Assembly (NCBI GenBank): GCA_009760855.2
Contig: WPIO01000071.1
Coordinates: 1,156,001-1,220,000, forward strand
Reading direction: 5' to 3'
Source of the DNA: Cristatella mucedo
Lineage: Eukaryota; Bryozoa; Phylactolaemata; Cristatellidae
DNA length: 64,000 nucleotides
Shown here: in pieces, positions 31,301 through 42,380 of the stretch
Layout of the letters: each line of letters begins with the position of its first letter
Position numbering within the stretch: position 1 is the stretch's first letter
Position numbers and translations under genes: made by a program
Notes under the pieces: model-generated
Seen by the model: only the letters and a program-made list of their open reading frames with translations
Told to the model about the DNA's origin: nothing
The model's database searches: none

Positions 31301-33407
31301 GCAAAGTCTGGCAAAAAGAGCTCGTCACCTGAAGACCCTGTGCTAGCTATCCTCGCTCGGTGTAGCGCAGTGACGTCAGCAACACTGAGCCCAGCCACTA
31401 CTTTAATTGCAAATGCTTCTTTGAGAAAAAGTTATGCCCAGGTTCTTCATATCGGCCGTCGTTTGACCGATGCATAGAAAAGCCGGGATTTTATTCAGAG
31501 GTCCTAACAAACTTTCACCGCCCAGTTTCCTATTCGTCCGTCTTAGTCAAAGATTCTTGAAATAGCCGTAGCTAAGAAACTATGTAGCACACAGTGAAAA
31601 GAATGAGCTGTAAGAAGATTTCAGTCGGGAAGCATGAAACTCTGAAACATTGAAAGCAATCCATTCAAATTGCTCTCCATATAAAAGCTGACATCTTATG
31701 CAGAAACGATGACGGGAATGTCACTGTCCTAGACCTGCTGTATCTGTCAGCTACATTTTACACTATTGATCACGATATCCTACTTGAGCGACTGACAACG
31801 GCTGATCTTACAGACAAGGCAATCGCGTGGTTCCTATTAAATCGGCTATCGCTTTTATGCGGACAATACTCACCCGCAGTTGCCATTTAAACTGTCAGAA
31901 TCTGCTGCAGCGGCTGTTGAACAGAATGCTCGCCTTGCAGACATTGAATTGGGATTTCAGCAAATCTCCTTAAGCTCAAAGACGATGAAACAAAACTACT
32001 ACTCGTAGGACCCCCCAAGCGTGTGACTGGAGTAGAAAACCTCGCTCTTCTTAGACGGCGGTGTTGTTGCTGCAATACCACCGCCGTGTGATCGGAATTA
32101 AGGCGTCCTTATTGACAGCTGCTTCAGTTCTTATAGTTTTGTTCGGAAGACTACTCTTCTACAACCATCCATCACGTCCGTCCCTGCCTAAGGTCCGGGA
32201 ATTTCCAACGCCACGGCTTGCAAACTATTCAACTAGCTCGCAGATTCTGTCTCGGCTAGATTATTACAATTTCCCTTTTAGCTGGGCTACCGAAAAAAAG
32301 CCACTAAGCCACTGCACCTGGCGATGAACGTGGCTGCAAGACTAGCTAGCCAATCCCGACAGCTTGACCGCGTGTCTCCTCTGCTGCAGGAGCTTCGACG
32401 GCTTCCGGTTGATCGACGAACGCAGAGCGAATTTCTTACGCTGACCCACAGAGCTCGCCACGACTCGGCCCCTTCATATGTAGCCGAACTTGTCGCTCAG
32501 TTTCAGCCTCATCGTGCCCTCAGATCCTCAACGGGCAATGAAATAGCTGTTCCTTTCTAAGGCAAACTCACCTCCACACCTTTCACGCAACGGCATCGAC
32601 TGTCCTGCTGCCGACTATAGTGCATCCTTTCCGGCCGTCCTGAGCAGCCACTTCCGTGGTACGCACTCCTTCAACTGCCCTCCGAAGTCAGCTATGCTCC
32701 TCAAAAAATTCCTCTTTGCTGCGTGATATAGCGTCTGTTAGCTACACAATGCTTACCGAAAGGCGCTTAGGCTTTTAGTGCGCAACAGAAAGCTCTTGTA
32801 CGTAAGGCCAGCACAGTCTTTGTGGTTTTGTGGAGTTAAAGACGGAGAAAAGTAGCTGCGCGAGTCAGTAGCTAATGAGAAGCATCTAAATATTGAGGAA
32901 ATACTCGCGGAAAAGAAGCCATATTTGACACGATTGTTAACGCGATGTCATCGCTACGTATGAATTGAGGAGGATAACTGCGCGATTTTCATAATCCGAG
33001 AAGAAGCGCGCCCTCGCGCCCGCGTCTCGTAACGGCGCTGCATCCCGCCAAGTTAAGCATTGACGCCATACTTCGGTTGCTCGGTCATTAGCAGTTAAGG
33101 ACTTGGCGAGTGCGCTCGTGCAGCGGCTGGAAGCGAATGACTCGAGATGTCGCAGCGCGTAAGCTCAGGCTAGCGCTCAATCGCTTCATCGTCTCCATCT
33201 TCTGATAGAAGCCCTTCCGGCAGTTCGCGAGACTGCCGCTCTTCTATATCGGCGAGTTCCGGTTATTGCCCCATAAGGGAGGAGGAACAACAGGACCGTT
33301 AATGAGCCACGCATATCCGGTGCATCACGTGGTCACTTACCACTGTGCTCGAGTGAGGCTGCAACCGCAGCCAGAAAAAGAATGGCCAGGTGACGCGCGC
33401 GGAGCAT
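24239..33407 (-). CDS. CUB-Sushi single-pass membrane protein, complete 5-exon model
   Basis: Read on the minus strand: 33407-33341 (signal peptide), 29541-29298 (CUB, first part), 28031-27838 (CUB, second part), 24776-24594 (Sushi), 24369-24239 (transmembrane and stop). Intron phases agree at every join (1, 2, 1, 1), and the total of 819 nt gives 272 residues plus TAA. Residues 1-18 form the leader. The CUB domain starts about C30 and shows IFSPNYP and DHLFVYG. The Sushi domain has C172, C196, C215 and C228 with W222. About 245-269 is the membrane helix, leaving almost no cytoplasmic tail. CUB and Sushi modules bind proteins outside the cell, so a surface receptor or ligand is likely. If the GTAAAG just before the stop is used as a donor, the protein would continue into a tail exon. 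Introns contain LINE-B pieces and minisatellites. No named orthologue is recognised. Confidence 0.75.
24594..24776 (-). CDS. CUB-Sushi exon 4, Sushi (CCP) domain
   Basis: 183 nt, phase 1 at both ends, one module per exon as usual for Sushi. Cys pattern LNCDD, VAYVACRG, VPVECDTT, LPICS with the conserved GRW before the last Cys. Acceptor TTGGGCTTTTGCAG; donor GCC|GTACGT. Confidence 0.9.
24876..24935. repeat. 26-bp tandem repeat
   Basis: Three copies of a unit with GGGGATAACTCCTCAAA in the intron before the Sushi exon of the minus-strand gene. Confidence 0.8.
25222..25730. repeat. (CT)n/(GTCT)n low-complexity block
   Basis: About 510 bp of CT with scattered CTGTCTCTCT. All long frames on both strands are repeat artefacts (Leu/Ser or Arg/Glu only). 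Confidence 0.97.
25731..27390. other. No gene seen; 18-bp repeat at 26,640-26,755
   Basis: Six to seven copies of a unit containing TACTCTGACCT(G/C)(T/C)AG lie at 26,640-26,755. A 39-codon frame beginning ATG 26,129 (MREASGTAAACDSSLQQKKR) has coding-like base use but no recognisable domain or splice context. Confidence 0.4.
27395..27640 (+). mobile_element. LINE-A 3' end fragment
   Basis: 3' UTR words ACTGTGCATGCTGCCACTAA and CACCCCTAACTATGTTATTA, then the full tail hairpin GCGCCTAGAGAGAGATTGAG...TTCTCTGAGGGCGC (27,563-27,596) and (TTA)n. Good copy of the tail. Confidence 0.88.
27838..28031 (-). CDS. CUB-Sushi exon 3, second part of CUB
   Basis: Strong acceptor ATTTTTTATTTAG, one base into a split codon, so it fits the phase-2 donor of exon 2. 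It reads MTVASWARLWFFGLKSLDLG, then RRFRIEFTSS, which has the last beta strands of a CUB fold. Donor GCAG|GTGAGA leaves phase 1 for the Sushi exon. Confidence 0.7.
28265..28625 (-). mobile_element. LINE-B 3' end fragment
   Basis: Reverse complement of the tail (ATGTCTCCGTCTGTAACTCA), then AGCGCACTCACAGCCTAAGC and AGCTAAAGCTTCTGTCGCCA. It lies in an intron of the minus-strand gene, in the sense direction of that gene. Confidence 0.8.
28880..29165. repeat. 15-bp minisatellite (TCGGTCCCGCTCCCC)n
   Basis: About nineteen copies with C/G variants in the last bases. The unit is a multiple of three, so long frames stay open on both strands. These frames are not taken as genes. It lies in CUB-Sushi intron 2. 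Confidence 0.95.
29298..29541 (-). CDS. CUB-Sushi exon 2, first part of CUB
   Basis: The acceptor CTTTGGACTTGTCTAG gives the phase 1 required by exon 1. It reads QCNYEASN, EGHIFSPNYPASFSDC, RWMLTARANGSVVLRL and DIDHLFVYG, the core of a CUB domain. Donor GT|GTAAGT leaves phase 2. Only one Cys pair is visible, as in some CUB domains. Confidence 0.85.
29937..30117 (-). mobile_element. LINE-B fragment flanked by 38-bp direct repeats
   Basis: The centre (about 29,995-30,075) matches LINE-B RT coding sequence on the minus strand, with GGTATGGAGGAGCCAATC repeated inside. Both flanks carry GTAGCATCGAAAGGGATG then ACCAGTACAGGAGCCTTTAA, with one difference. Confidence 0.6.
30400..30670 (-). mobile_element. 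LINE-B fragment
   Basis: AAAGCTTCCGTGGCCAACGG and GAGACTGCTGCAGCAGGTCAG match the minus strand of the LINE-B C-terminal region, followed by three near copies of GCTCGGTATGAAGGAGCCAA. Confidence 0.6.
31385..32860 (+). mobile_element. LINE-B copy, decayed, in CUB-Sushi intron 1
   Basis: RT blocks can be followed despite many breaks: FHRPVS near 31,517, LDLLYLSATFYTIDHD near 31,729, YADNT near 31,857, the LSRLDYYNFPF block near 32,251, and the 3' UTR ending TTAAAGACGGAGAAAAG. No intact frame longer than about 90 codons. Confidence 0.75.
32861..33335. other. No gene seen
   Basis: No recognisable frame. GC-rich from 33,000; it lies just inside intron 1 of the minus-strand gene. Confidence 0.35.
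33341..33407 (-). CDS. CUB-Sushi exon 1, signal peptide
   Basis: MLRARHLAILFLAAVAASLE is a textbook leader (basic start, hydrophobic core, small residues at the end). Donor AGTG|GTAAGT leaves phase 1 and matches exon 2. Confidence 0.75.
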
Positions 33408-33409
33408 CT

Positions 33410-34660
33410 CCCGGAGATGAGAGTTCGGTTTTTCCGACCTGCCCGATTCTGGAAGCGTCGCGTTTCACGACAGCTGATCGTCACTAAAACGTATACGGAA
33501 AGCGTTTTTTTTTGTTGAAAGCACGCAAACGGTGGCCAGTCAGCGAACACTTAATTCGAGAACCTGCGAAATTGACTTTGCGGCAAACTCGTGCAGTGGC
33601 CGACTGGAATTAGCAGTCCTTCGCGCAAAACGCAGCCACCCTAGCCGCAATCGTCCGCATCACTACGACGTGACCGGATCATGGCAGAACTAGCGTTACG
33701 AGGCGATGCGGCTTGAGGGCAGTGAAAGCGGCCAAAGTGTATGCAGGCCCGCCGACGGCGGCGGACGGCAATTAAAATATGCATCCTTGACCTTCTGATT
33801 TGGAGTTCATTCGATCTTTTACGGCGTCCGAGCTGGACAACGGCAGGAAGTCAACTGGCCGAGTAACGCAGAGAATAGAGACACTTCAGCTGCCTTGGAG
33901 GTCATGCGTGCGTACAATGCCATCAATCTTTCATCCCCCATTCAGGAAATGCAAACCTCGACAGCTATAACCGAGGCCAGTCTAATGCCAGCCTACGCTT
34001 CAACGTGAAACGCACCGCACCGCACCGCACCGCCTCTCGCACGACCGTTCGCACCTCCGCTGGGTGTCGCACAATGAAATTTTCCGCCTAGATTTGTACG
34101 AAGCGGCGACGCAGGTTTCCGTAAGGAAGCCGAACGCCTCAACGGCCAGTGGGCGCCGATTCAACGCAACTCGCTGAAGCTCGCCCTGGGCTTTACTCGC
34201 GGCATGCAGCATTCATCTATGGCTCCAAAGCAGCAAGTGGCTGAAATACCGCAACACTGGAGAACCCTCGAGAATCCTCGAGAACCCTCGAGAATCCTCG
34301 AGAACCCTCGGGCGGGCCAACTTGATCCCGGCCGCGAGCGAGCACCTAGCTCGCGCGCGCGTACCTTGAACCACCCCAGGCCTCCGGGATGTACCGATAG
34401 CCGCTGGCCGAGGCCGCGGCTCACAAATCGCCGATAGGATGCGCCTTAGTCAGCCTTAAACGAGACCTTAATTGTTTGCTTAGACCTTCTTCGCTTGACA
34501 TCGGACCTTCGTTAGTGGGCGTAGCATAGGCTCGGCGCGTTCGCTCGAAGTGCAGCGAGGCTGGACTTGGCCCGTCGCATTGCCGGCAGACGCTCGCGTC
34601 ACGGGAGGTAAGCAGTTTATTATTGGCCGCCCGGCCGACTGCGACGTCCCGGCGCTCCCT
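33410..34660. other. No gene seen; promoter side of CUB-Sushi gene
   Basis: This is upstream of the minus-strand start. No TATA box or clear element was found. An 11-bp repeat (GAGAACCCTC and GAGAATCCTC alternating) lies at about 34,260-34,312, and CACCGCACCG repeats at 34,012-34,032. Confidence 0.35.
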
Positions 34661-34661
34661 T

Positions 34662-34795
34662 CCGCCAGCGTCCTTGCGCTTCCGCCAGCGTCCTTGCGCT
34701 TCCGCCAGCGTCCTTGCGCTTCCGCCAGCGTCCTTGCCCTTCCGCCAGCGTCCTTGCCCTTCCACCAGCGTCCTTGCCCTTCCGCCAGAGTCGTC
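34662..34795. repeat. 20-bp minisatellite (CTTCCGCCAGCGTCCTTGCG)n
   Basis: Six to seven near-perfect copies. Open frames across it are repeat artefacts. Confidence 0.93.
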
Positions 34796-34799
34796 GCCC

Positions 34800-35014
34800 T
34801 ACTACCCGAAGATTCGCTCTCTCTCTCTCTCTCCTAAGCGATGCTGAGGCTCAGCGGGCAGTAATCGACGCCCTCATCCCTGTCCCACATCCGGTCCCTT
34901 CATCCGGTCCAACGTGAGCCACACACAGCATGCTGCTTGGCTTTATGACTCGCAGCGTCTCGCAGCGTCACCAAGGCAGGTTCACTCGGCGGCGAGCGGC
35001 TAACGTCTGTCAGC

Positions 35015-35049
<35 letters not shown>

Positions 35050-36240
35050 ACGCAGTCGCTCGCGTATTGTGGACAACACTAGCGAGCGAGCTGTAAACGG
35101 GTCCCTGCCACATCTGCGCTGGCGTTCGACTCTCGCCAGAGCCTCGATTTCCGGAAAGCTTTTTCTGCAACGGCGAGAAGACGCCAGGGGCACTCGGGGA
35201 ACCGGACTTGGAACCGGAAGTGAGGCCGGACGGTTTTCTTGCGAAATCATCGTGGAGCAGAAAACGTCACGAATGTGCAGATCCCGAGCGATCCCGCACG
35301 ATCCCGCGATCCTGAGAGCGCTCTGGCTCGAGCGCACCAACGACGCGGCTCCGCCGCGAAGCGGCGACGATCTTGCCGCCGCGAAATGTCGTGGAACCGT
35401 CGCAAAAGCTCGTTGGCCGCCGCGTCTTCTTTGAAGCTCGGAGCGTCGGACCTAAGCGGGGGGGGGGCGGGCGCGGGGAAGGCCCGCTGCGGTCGCAGTC
35501 GGTGCGGTGCAGAAGACGCGTAGCGAGCGGAGCGCGCGAGCCGGAGCAAAAGCCGACCAAAGAAGCGCCGTCGCTTCCGCCGCCGTCGCTGCCGCCGCCG
35601 CCGCTGCGATGGTGGCGGCGGCGGAGGTGGCGAGGGCGGCATTTCGGTGGCAGCTGTCAAACAGCAGCCGACGGGCAGTCGCTGCAGTGGACCGAGAATT
35701 AGCCGCCGCCGGGTGGCGCGCGCGTCGGAATGCGAGAGCCTCGTTAAACATCGCTCTGCCCGGCCTGACCCGCAGAGGCCGGAACCTGCGAAAGCAATCG
35801 CTTAATCGTTAGGCGCTCCGCTGGACTCGCCAGCGAGCACGCCCACCAGATCTATCGTCGATCCGCCGGGCGCGCTCGGTGACGAGAGAATGAAGAACCC
35901 AGGGCAGCGGTCTGACGCAAGAGTTCGGGGTCTGAGAGGACGCAGGCAGACGCCGAAACGATTCGCAAGTGAGTAGCCTCCCAGAGTCAGAAAAATCACG
36001 AGTGACGGCAAGAGACGGCGGCGGCCAACTACTGAGGCGGCGGCTTAATATAAAGGCGGCCGATTCAAATGGAGGGCAAAAAGCCAAAATGTCGGTCATT
36101 GCAAAAAGCCGCGGCAGCCACCAAACGGCAGAGCTATCGTGAGAGCTGGCGGAAGCGGAAGCTGCACTGATGCTGCAACTTTGGCTGTATTATAATTGTT
36201 AACTACATTTTACATTCTGTTTTTAAAATCTACTGCACGT
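34800..36240. other. GC-rich, CpG-rich block, no confident gene
   Basis: Includes (GGC)n at 35,018-35,048, a G run at 35,459-35,466 and CCGCCG stretches at 35,575-35,640. A plus-strand frame at about 35,080-35,270 has an Ig-like pattern (LRW ... KLFLQR ... SEAGRFSCEIIVE), but lacks the first Cys and good splice sites. It could be a CpG-island promoter. Confidence 0.3.
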
Positions 36241-36410
36241 GCGTGTATTTTAAAAAAAATAATTTTCATTGGTTAAGTGTCTACGTAACGAAATATCTAG
36301 AAAAGGAAAATAAATTGCTCGTTCTATCTGTACTCTGCTCTCAATCTACGCATTTAGCTGGTCGTTTCCCACTTCCTCATTGGTTTACATATGCTGGTAC
36401 ATTGGAGACC

Positions 36411-36531
36411 CATTCGCTCTCCCGCTCCCCCCTCTCGCTCTCTCTCTCCCGCTCTCTCTCGCTCTCTCTCCCTCTCTCGATCTCTCTCACGCTCTCCGTC
36501 CCTCTCTTTCCGTCTCTCTCTCCGTCTCTCC

Positions 36532-36572
<41 letters not shown>
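36411..36572. repeat. (CT)n low-complexity tract
   Basis: CT-rich, ending in a pure (CT)n of about 35 bp, facing the (GA)n block 40 bp away. Confidence 0.95.
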
Positions 36573-36577
<5 letters not shown>

Positions 36578-36607
36578 TCGCTCTCAACTTTCAGTTCACG
36601 CGCCGTC

Positions 36608-37151
<544 letters not shown>

Positions 37152-37329
37152 TACATTGCCGTCTCGGCTGTATCTTCGCCGCGCGACGCAGGAGCGAAGG
37201 CAAAGACTCGCGGTTTTCGGCTCTATCGTAGGGGGGTAAGACCCTTTCGCTTAGCCTGGGTGGTCCCACCTGGACGGTCCCACCCCACCCACCCCCCCCC
37301 CCGTTGGGGGGTGGGACCTCCCAGTCTCC

Positions 37330-38640
37330 CTTCTACCATTCCTATCAAAGACGCTGGAACGGGTCGTGGCTGACCAGCTGAACTCAAATATTAAAACTTC
37401 AAACCTTGCTAGTAAGTTCCAGTCTGGCTTAGAGCTAATCAGTCCACAGAGTCAGCATTGCTAAGAGTGTACAACGACCTACTTAGGAATGCAGACATAG
37501 GTAGAGTGTCTCTGCTTGTTTTGCTCGATCTTTCGGCAGCTTTGATACTATCGATCACCAAGTTATTCTCGAGCACCTCTTATCTTGTCTGGGCATCACT
37601 GGCACTGCACTGGAATGGTTCAGGTCCTATCTCAGTGGGAGACTCCAAAGTACTGACGTGAATGGACAAAGATCATCCGAGGTATCTCTGAAATATGGGG
37701 TACCTCAAGGCTCCATGCTAGGTCCGGTTCTTTTCACGGTTTATACTCTCCCTCTTGCTGATGTGATAGCCAAGAACAATCTAGGCTTTCACTTCTATGC
37801 GGATGACACTCAGTTGTACCTTTGCTTTGACCTCTCCAAGCCTTCGAGCACCTCGAATTCTCTCAACTCACTTGCTGCATGTATTGATCACATCCGCACA
37901 TGGAGTTGTTTAGATAAGGATACCACGTCTAAGTTGATCCATGCATTTGTGACATCCCGTCTTGACTTCTGTAACTCACTGCTTGGTGGCCTACCAGCAT
38001 GTGCAATCAGGCGCTTACAGCTGGTGCAAAACTCTGCAGCTAGGATTGTCTGTCGTGAGCGTCGCAGTTGCCACATCACACCACTTCTCGCCGACCTGCA
38101 CTGGCTACCAGTCAAGCAACGGATCGACTTCAAGGTTTTGTCGCTCACTTTTAGGTCACTTCATTCTTTGGCTCCAGCCTATCTCTCAGATCTACTCCCC
38201 CACCAGGCCAAGCATAGTACCACCCGCTTTTCGGAATCCAACAGTTTACCAATACCTTGTGCAAACCTCAAATCCTTTGGAGACCGTGCATTTAGTTCGT
38301 ATGCTCCCAAAGCCCGGAACTCACTCCCGACTTGCGTCAGAACATCCCACGACTTGACCACATTTAAAAAGAACTTAAGCGCAGCTATTTAGGACAGCAT
38401 TTAGTGGGTCCCTGCGATTCGTCCTTTATGTGCTAATGCGTGCTGCCACTAACCACATTTGCATGCTGATCCTCTGCATGTCACTCCTAACTACGTTGTT
38501 CATGTTGTTTATCAAGCATGACATTACTCACGATTCAATCGCGTTTTTCTTTGCAGCAAATGTAAGGCGCCTAGAAAGAGATTGAGTTCTCTGAGGGCGC
38601 TTTATCAAGTGCATTATTATCATTATTGTTATTGCCCTCG
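37330..38640 (+). mobile_element. LINE-A copy with internal deletion
   Basis: From the LERVVADQLNS block through DLSAA, GVPQGSMLGPVLF and YADDTQLYLCFD to the C-terminal block and a complete tail with (TTA)-rich end. The stretch from the FLKLNDDKT block to the start of the thumb is deleted (joined near 37,904), and a frameshift separates the first RT blocks. Longest frame 37,658-38,392. Confidence 0.9.
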
Positions 38641-39635
38641 CCTCTCCTTAAGCGACGCGCCGCCCCCTGTCTCTTCTCGGAGAAGGCTGTCTGTGGTGCC
38701 AGGCAGCGGCTTCGTCAGCGGATTTGGCGGCTGCAGCGGCGTGCGGCGTGCAGCGTGCGGCGGCGGCGCGAGTACCTCGGGCAAGCGTGGCCGCAGGCGT
38801 CGGGGCCACCGCTCCAGCGTCGGGGCGTCTAGTCCCTCGCGCAGCAGCGTGGCACGGAAGTGGATGCGCGCAGCTGCTCCTGCGCCGCCGATCGTCGGCG
38901 GCTCGCGACTGAGCTCGCCGCTGCCACTCTCGTCGCTGGCTACCGCATGGCTCAGTGTCACCCCTCCCCTTTCACCCCTCCCCTTCCCCTTCCGTGGCTC
39001 AGTGTCACCCTTTCACTCCTCCCCCTTTCACCCCTCCCCTTTCCTCCCAATCCGCGTCCCGGGGCGGCGAGTATCGAGTTACCCTCGCCCAGGCGGCGGC
39101 TCCCGTGGCGACGTTGCCCCGCACAGCGACGATTCCCCGACTCTCTCTCTCTCTCTTTCTCTTTCTCTTTCTCTTTCTCTCTATCTCCCCCCCTCTCTCT
39201 TCCTATCTCTATTTATCATCTCTCTCCATATCTCTCTTTCTCGTCTCTCTCCCAATCTCTCTTTCTCGTCTCTCGTCTCGTCTCGTCTCTCCCTCTCTCC
39301 TTACTCGGCATCGCTTACCAGCGCTACCTAGCAACCAGCCGCTTATCGATCTGCATTCTGACCGTAGTTTTCAGCGATCTCGCGACCTCCCATCCGCCGC
39401 CGCCGCCGCCGCTCCTTCAGGCCGCCGCCACCGGTGGCCTGCTGGTCGGTTTTCTCGGCAGCCCCGGCCCTGCCCCCACATCCTAGTAATGGCGGCAGCT
39501 GCTTCGCTGCCGCGTTCGCCATCCTCGCCAGTCTGAGCCTGCGGTCCGTCGCCACTCGCCGCTCAGGCACAAAAGCTGCGGCTGCCTGAGCGCATTCGGC
39601 GGAATTAAAGAACTTACGGTCACGCTAAGGATACT
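38641..39635. other. CpG-rich and CT-rich DNA, no confident gene
   Basis: 38,700-38,900 is GCG-rich; 39,140-39,300 is a CT tract with TCTCGTCTC repeats; CCGCCGCCG at 39,391-39,410. Frames are long only because stops are AT-rich. Confidence 0.4.
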
Positions 39636-39639
39636 AATA

Positions 39640-39875
39640 ACAGTAGGGTATTTGCATAGCGCCGCCGAGAACTCAGTCGCTGTCTACACACTTTATACGT
39701 ACGCTATACGGGAAGCTAACGGCCGTATGGTTACTGGTAACGTGCACTGTGTCAGCATGCGTAGGCGCATGTCATAGGTCAAGGACCCAGCGAATGCTTT
39801 GATGAAATTCGCTTAGCTCTTTGTTTAGTGTCAAGTCAAGGGATACGTAAGTGACATCTATTGGTAGCGAGTTCA
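39640..39875 (-). mobile_element. LINE-A 3' fragment, old
   Basis: AGCGCCGCCGAGAACTCAGT, then GTGTCAGCATGCGTAGGCGC, is a diverged reverse-complement tail and 3' UTR. Confidence 0.5.
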
Positions 39876-39879
39876 GATC

Positions 39880-40245
39880 AGATCAGTGTTACCTCCCAAT
39901 CAGACCAGGCATCGTGCCACGCACTTTTCTGACTCAAATCGTATAGCTGTACATTGAACAAACCTCATGCCTTTTTCAGACAGTTCCTGTAATTAGCCTG
40001 CTCCCAAAGCCTAGAACTCATTCCCGACAGACAGTTATATATTCACTGACTTGACCACGTTTAAGCATAAGCAAAATACGTACCTGTTAGTAACAGCATT
40101 TACCCGGTTCCTGGGATGTACGTGGGATTTTTACTTTTCGTGCTGAAACTATGCATTTTATGACTAACCAGGTTAATTGTTGTTGCCTTTGCAGTACGTA
40201 TACAGTGCCTAGACATGGATTTTGTTCTGTGATGGTTCTATAAAA
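39880..40245 (+). mobile_element. LINE-A 3' fragment, old
   Basis: GCTCCCAAAGCCTAGAACTC and GACTTGACCACGTTTAAGCA match the RT C-terminus. It ends in a diverged hairpin. Lies tail-outward beside the reverse fragment on its left. Confidence 0.6.
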
Positions 40246-40282
40246 ATAAGATATCCAGTCGTGGGCTCAAGGTCGTGGGCTC

Positions 40283-40720
40283 TCTTACCAGTCAAGCAAC
40301 GGATCGACTTCAAGGTTTTGTCGCTCACTTTAGGTCACTTCATTCTTTGGCTCCAGCCTATCTCTCAGATCTACTCCCCACCAGGCCAAGCATAGTACCA
40401 CCCGCTTTTCGGAATCCAACAGTCTACAAATACCCCGTACAAACCTCAAATCATTTGGAGACCGTGCATTTAGTTCGTATGCTCCCAAAGCCTGGAACTC
40501 CCTGTGCTTATTCGTACTGACACTGTGCATGCTGCCACTAACCACATTTGCATGCTGACCCTGTGCATGTCACCCTTAACCATGTTATTCGTTTGTTTAT
40601 CAAGCATGATTTTACTCACCATTCAATTGTATTTCCCTTTGCAGCAAATGTAAAGCGCCGAGAGAGAGATTAAGTTCTCTGAGGGCGCTTTATCAAGTGC
40701 ATTATTATTATTATATTATT
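40283..40720 (+). mobile_element. LINE-A 3' end fragment
   Basis: Starts in the RT block CAGTCAAGCAACGGATCGAC and runs to the hairpin and (TTA)n. A short deletion follows the APKAWNSL block. The 20 bp before it (GGTCGTGGGCT twice) resemble a SINE-A B box. Confidence 0.85.
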
Positions 40721-40724
40721 ATTA

Positions 40725-40905
40725 ATTTCTCTTTGTTTCGCGAGATGAAGTGTATTGGCTACCAAATGCGAACAGAAAGCCGTCTAAAGTTTGAGTGCGC
40801 TATAAGAAATCTCCATCGTGGCACCTGCATAGTCGTTGTGGCTCAGTGGAATTACAGACGGAGATACGATACATTAAATTAAATTAAATTACATTCCATT
40901 ATATT
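40725..40905 (+). mobile_element. LINE-B tail fragment
   Basis: GAAGTGTATTGGCTACCAAA and AATTACAGACGGAGATACGA followed by TTAAATTAAATTA. It directly abuts the (TTA)n of the preceding LINE-A fragment. Confidence 0.75.
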
Positions 40906-41655
40906 TTTGGGCTGGGATGACGTTTCAAGGCATGAACCCCATAGATCTATGGGCTGGGACGGAAGAAAGCATCATTTTTCGCTCATTTCAAGCCACCCTA
41001 AAGGCAGCGCTTGGGCAGTATTGCTGTGCTCGATGTTACATGCTAAAACCTGAAGAGTGATCTGCCCTGAGTTTTGCTCCCATCTTCTGCAGCAATCGCT
41101 GGTCACATACGCTTGTTACACATCGCTATCTTGGACCATAATCCCTAGCTAGAAGCTCATCCTCGTGTTCATTAGACTTGAAACTTTGCCAAATACGAGT
41201 GAATCTTGGACTCAGATGAGACCAGTGCAGTCACCCTGATAGGAACGAAACTTGGCCGCCGTGAGGGTTTACGCTCTCCGCTCCGCTCCTCGAGGGATGT
41301 CCTCGCAACCTGTGACTGGGACCACGCCACTAACCTACTGCCGCTGCGGTGACCAGAGGTCATCAACTCCCGCAAGCGACACTGAGCCAAAACAATTGGG
41401 CTCTATCTCTCTCTCTCTCTTTCTCTCTTGCTATTTTAAACGCCATTCACAGTCTAGGCCTTCACTTTTTATCATTGGTGGATGACACATGACTGTACTT
41501 GTACTTTGATCCCCTTCCTGCCTTCTCTCTTGTCATTTCAGGCATGGCAGTCGCAACTGCAGCTCCGCATCAGACGTTTCGCCATCGTCCGCTGAGGTTA
41601 CAGGTCACAGGCCCGCAGACCGCTTAGGAGAGATAAGCTCCAGCATCCGGGCCTC
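40906..41655. other. No gene seen
   Basis: No recognisable frame. Short (CT)n at 41,404-41,428. A few words near 41,450-41,530 (GGATGACACATGACTGTACT, TTTGATCCCCTTCC) recall the LINE-A YADDTQLYL region and may be the upstream remains of the next copy. Confidence 0.35.
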
Positions 41656-41659
41656 AGCC

Positions 41660-42380
41660 GGCTATTTTGGTCGTGGCATTCGCGGCATCCCGCCTAGACT
41701 TCCGCAACTCACTGCTTGCTGGCCTACCGGCGTGTACTATTAGGCGCTTACAGCCCGTGCAGAACTCTGCAGCTAGGCTTGTCTGTGGTGAGCGTCTCAG
41801 TAGCCGCGTCACACCACTTCTCGCCGACCTGCACTGGCTGCCAGTCAAGCAACGGATCGACTTCAAGGTTTTGTCGCTCACTTTTAGGTCCCTTAGTTTT
41901 GTGGCTCCGCTTATCTATAAGATCTACTCCCCCACCAGGCCAAGCATTGTGCCACCCGCTTTTCGGAATCTAACAGTTTACCATTACCTCGTACAAACCC
42001 CAAATCCTTTGGAGACCGTGAATTTAGTTCGTATGCTCCCAAAGCCTGAAAATCACTCCCGACTTGCGCCACGACATCCCCTGACTTGACCAAATCTACA
42101 AAGAACTTAAAAACGCACATATTTATGACAGCATTTAGTGGGTCCCTGTGATTCATCTATTATGAGCTTATGCGTGCTGATATTGTGCATGCTGCCATTA
42201 GCCCCAATTGTATGCTGACCCAGTGCATGCCACCCCTAACCGTGTTATTCATTTTGTTTGTCAAACAGGATACTGCTCACCATTCGACAGTGTTTGTTTT
42301 GAAGCCAATGTAAAGAGCCTAGAAAGAGACTAAGTTCTCTGAGGTCGCTATATCAAATGTGTTGTTATTATTATTAAGTG
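41660..42380 (+). mobile_element. LINE-A 3' part
   Basis: Begins in the thumb region ([20 protein letters not shown]), then the C-terminal RT block, 3' UTR and a diverged hairpin with (TTA)n. Frameshifted in the C-terminal region. Confidence 0.85.

Noticed and set aside
33016-33110. Possible 5S rRNA (AAGTTAAGCATTG ... AGTTAAGGACTTGGCGAG)
   Set aside because: Only short words resemble 5S rRNA. The order and spacing of its internal promoter boxes do not fit, and no 5'/3' stem is present.
33266-33487. Sushi-like plus-strand frame (HHVVTYHCARVRL)
   Set aside because: The same DNA on the minus strand encodes a clear signal peptide with a good donor that fits the CUB exon. The plus pattern lacks the other Cys residues.
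38582-39536. Frames of 190-250 codons in GC-rich DNA
   Set aside because: The first begins in the LINE-A tail, composition is Ser/Pro/Arg from CpG and CT repeats, and no domain is seen.
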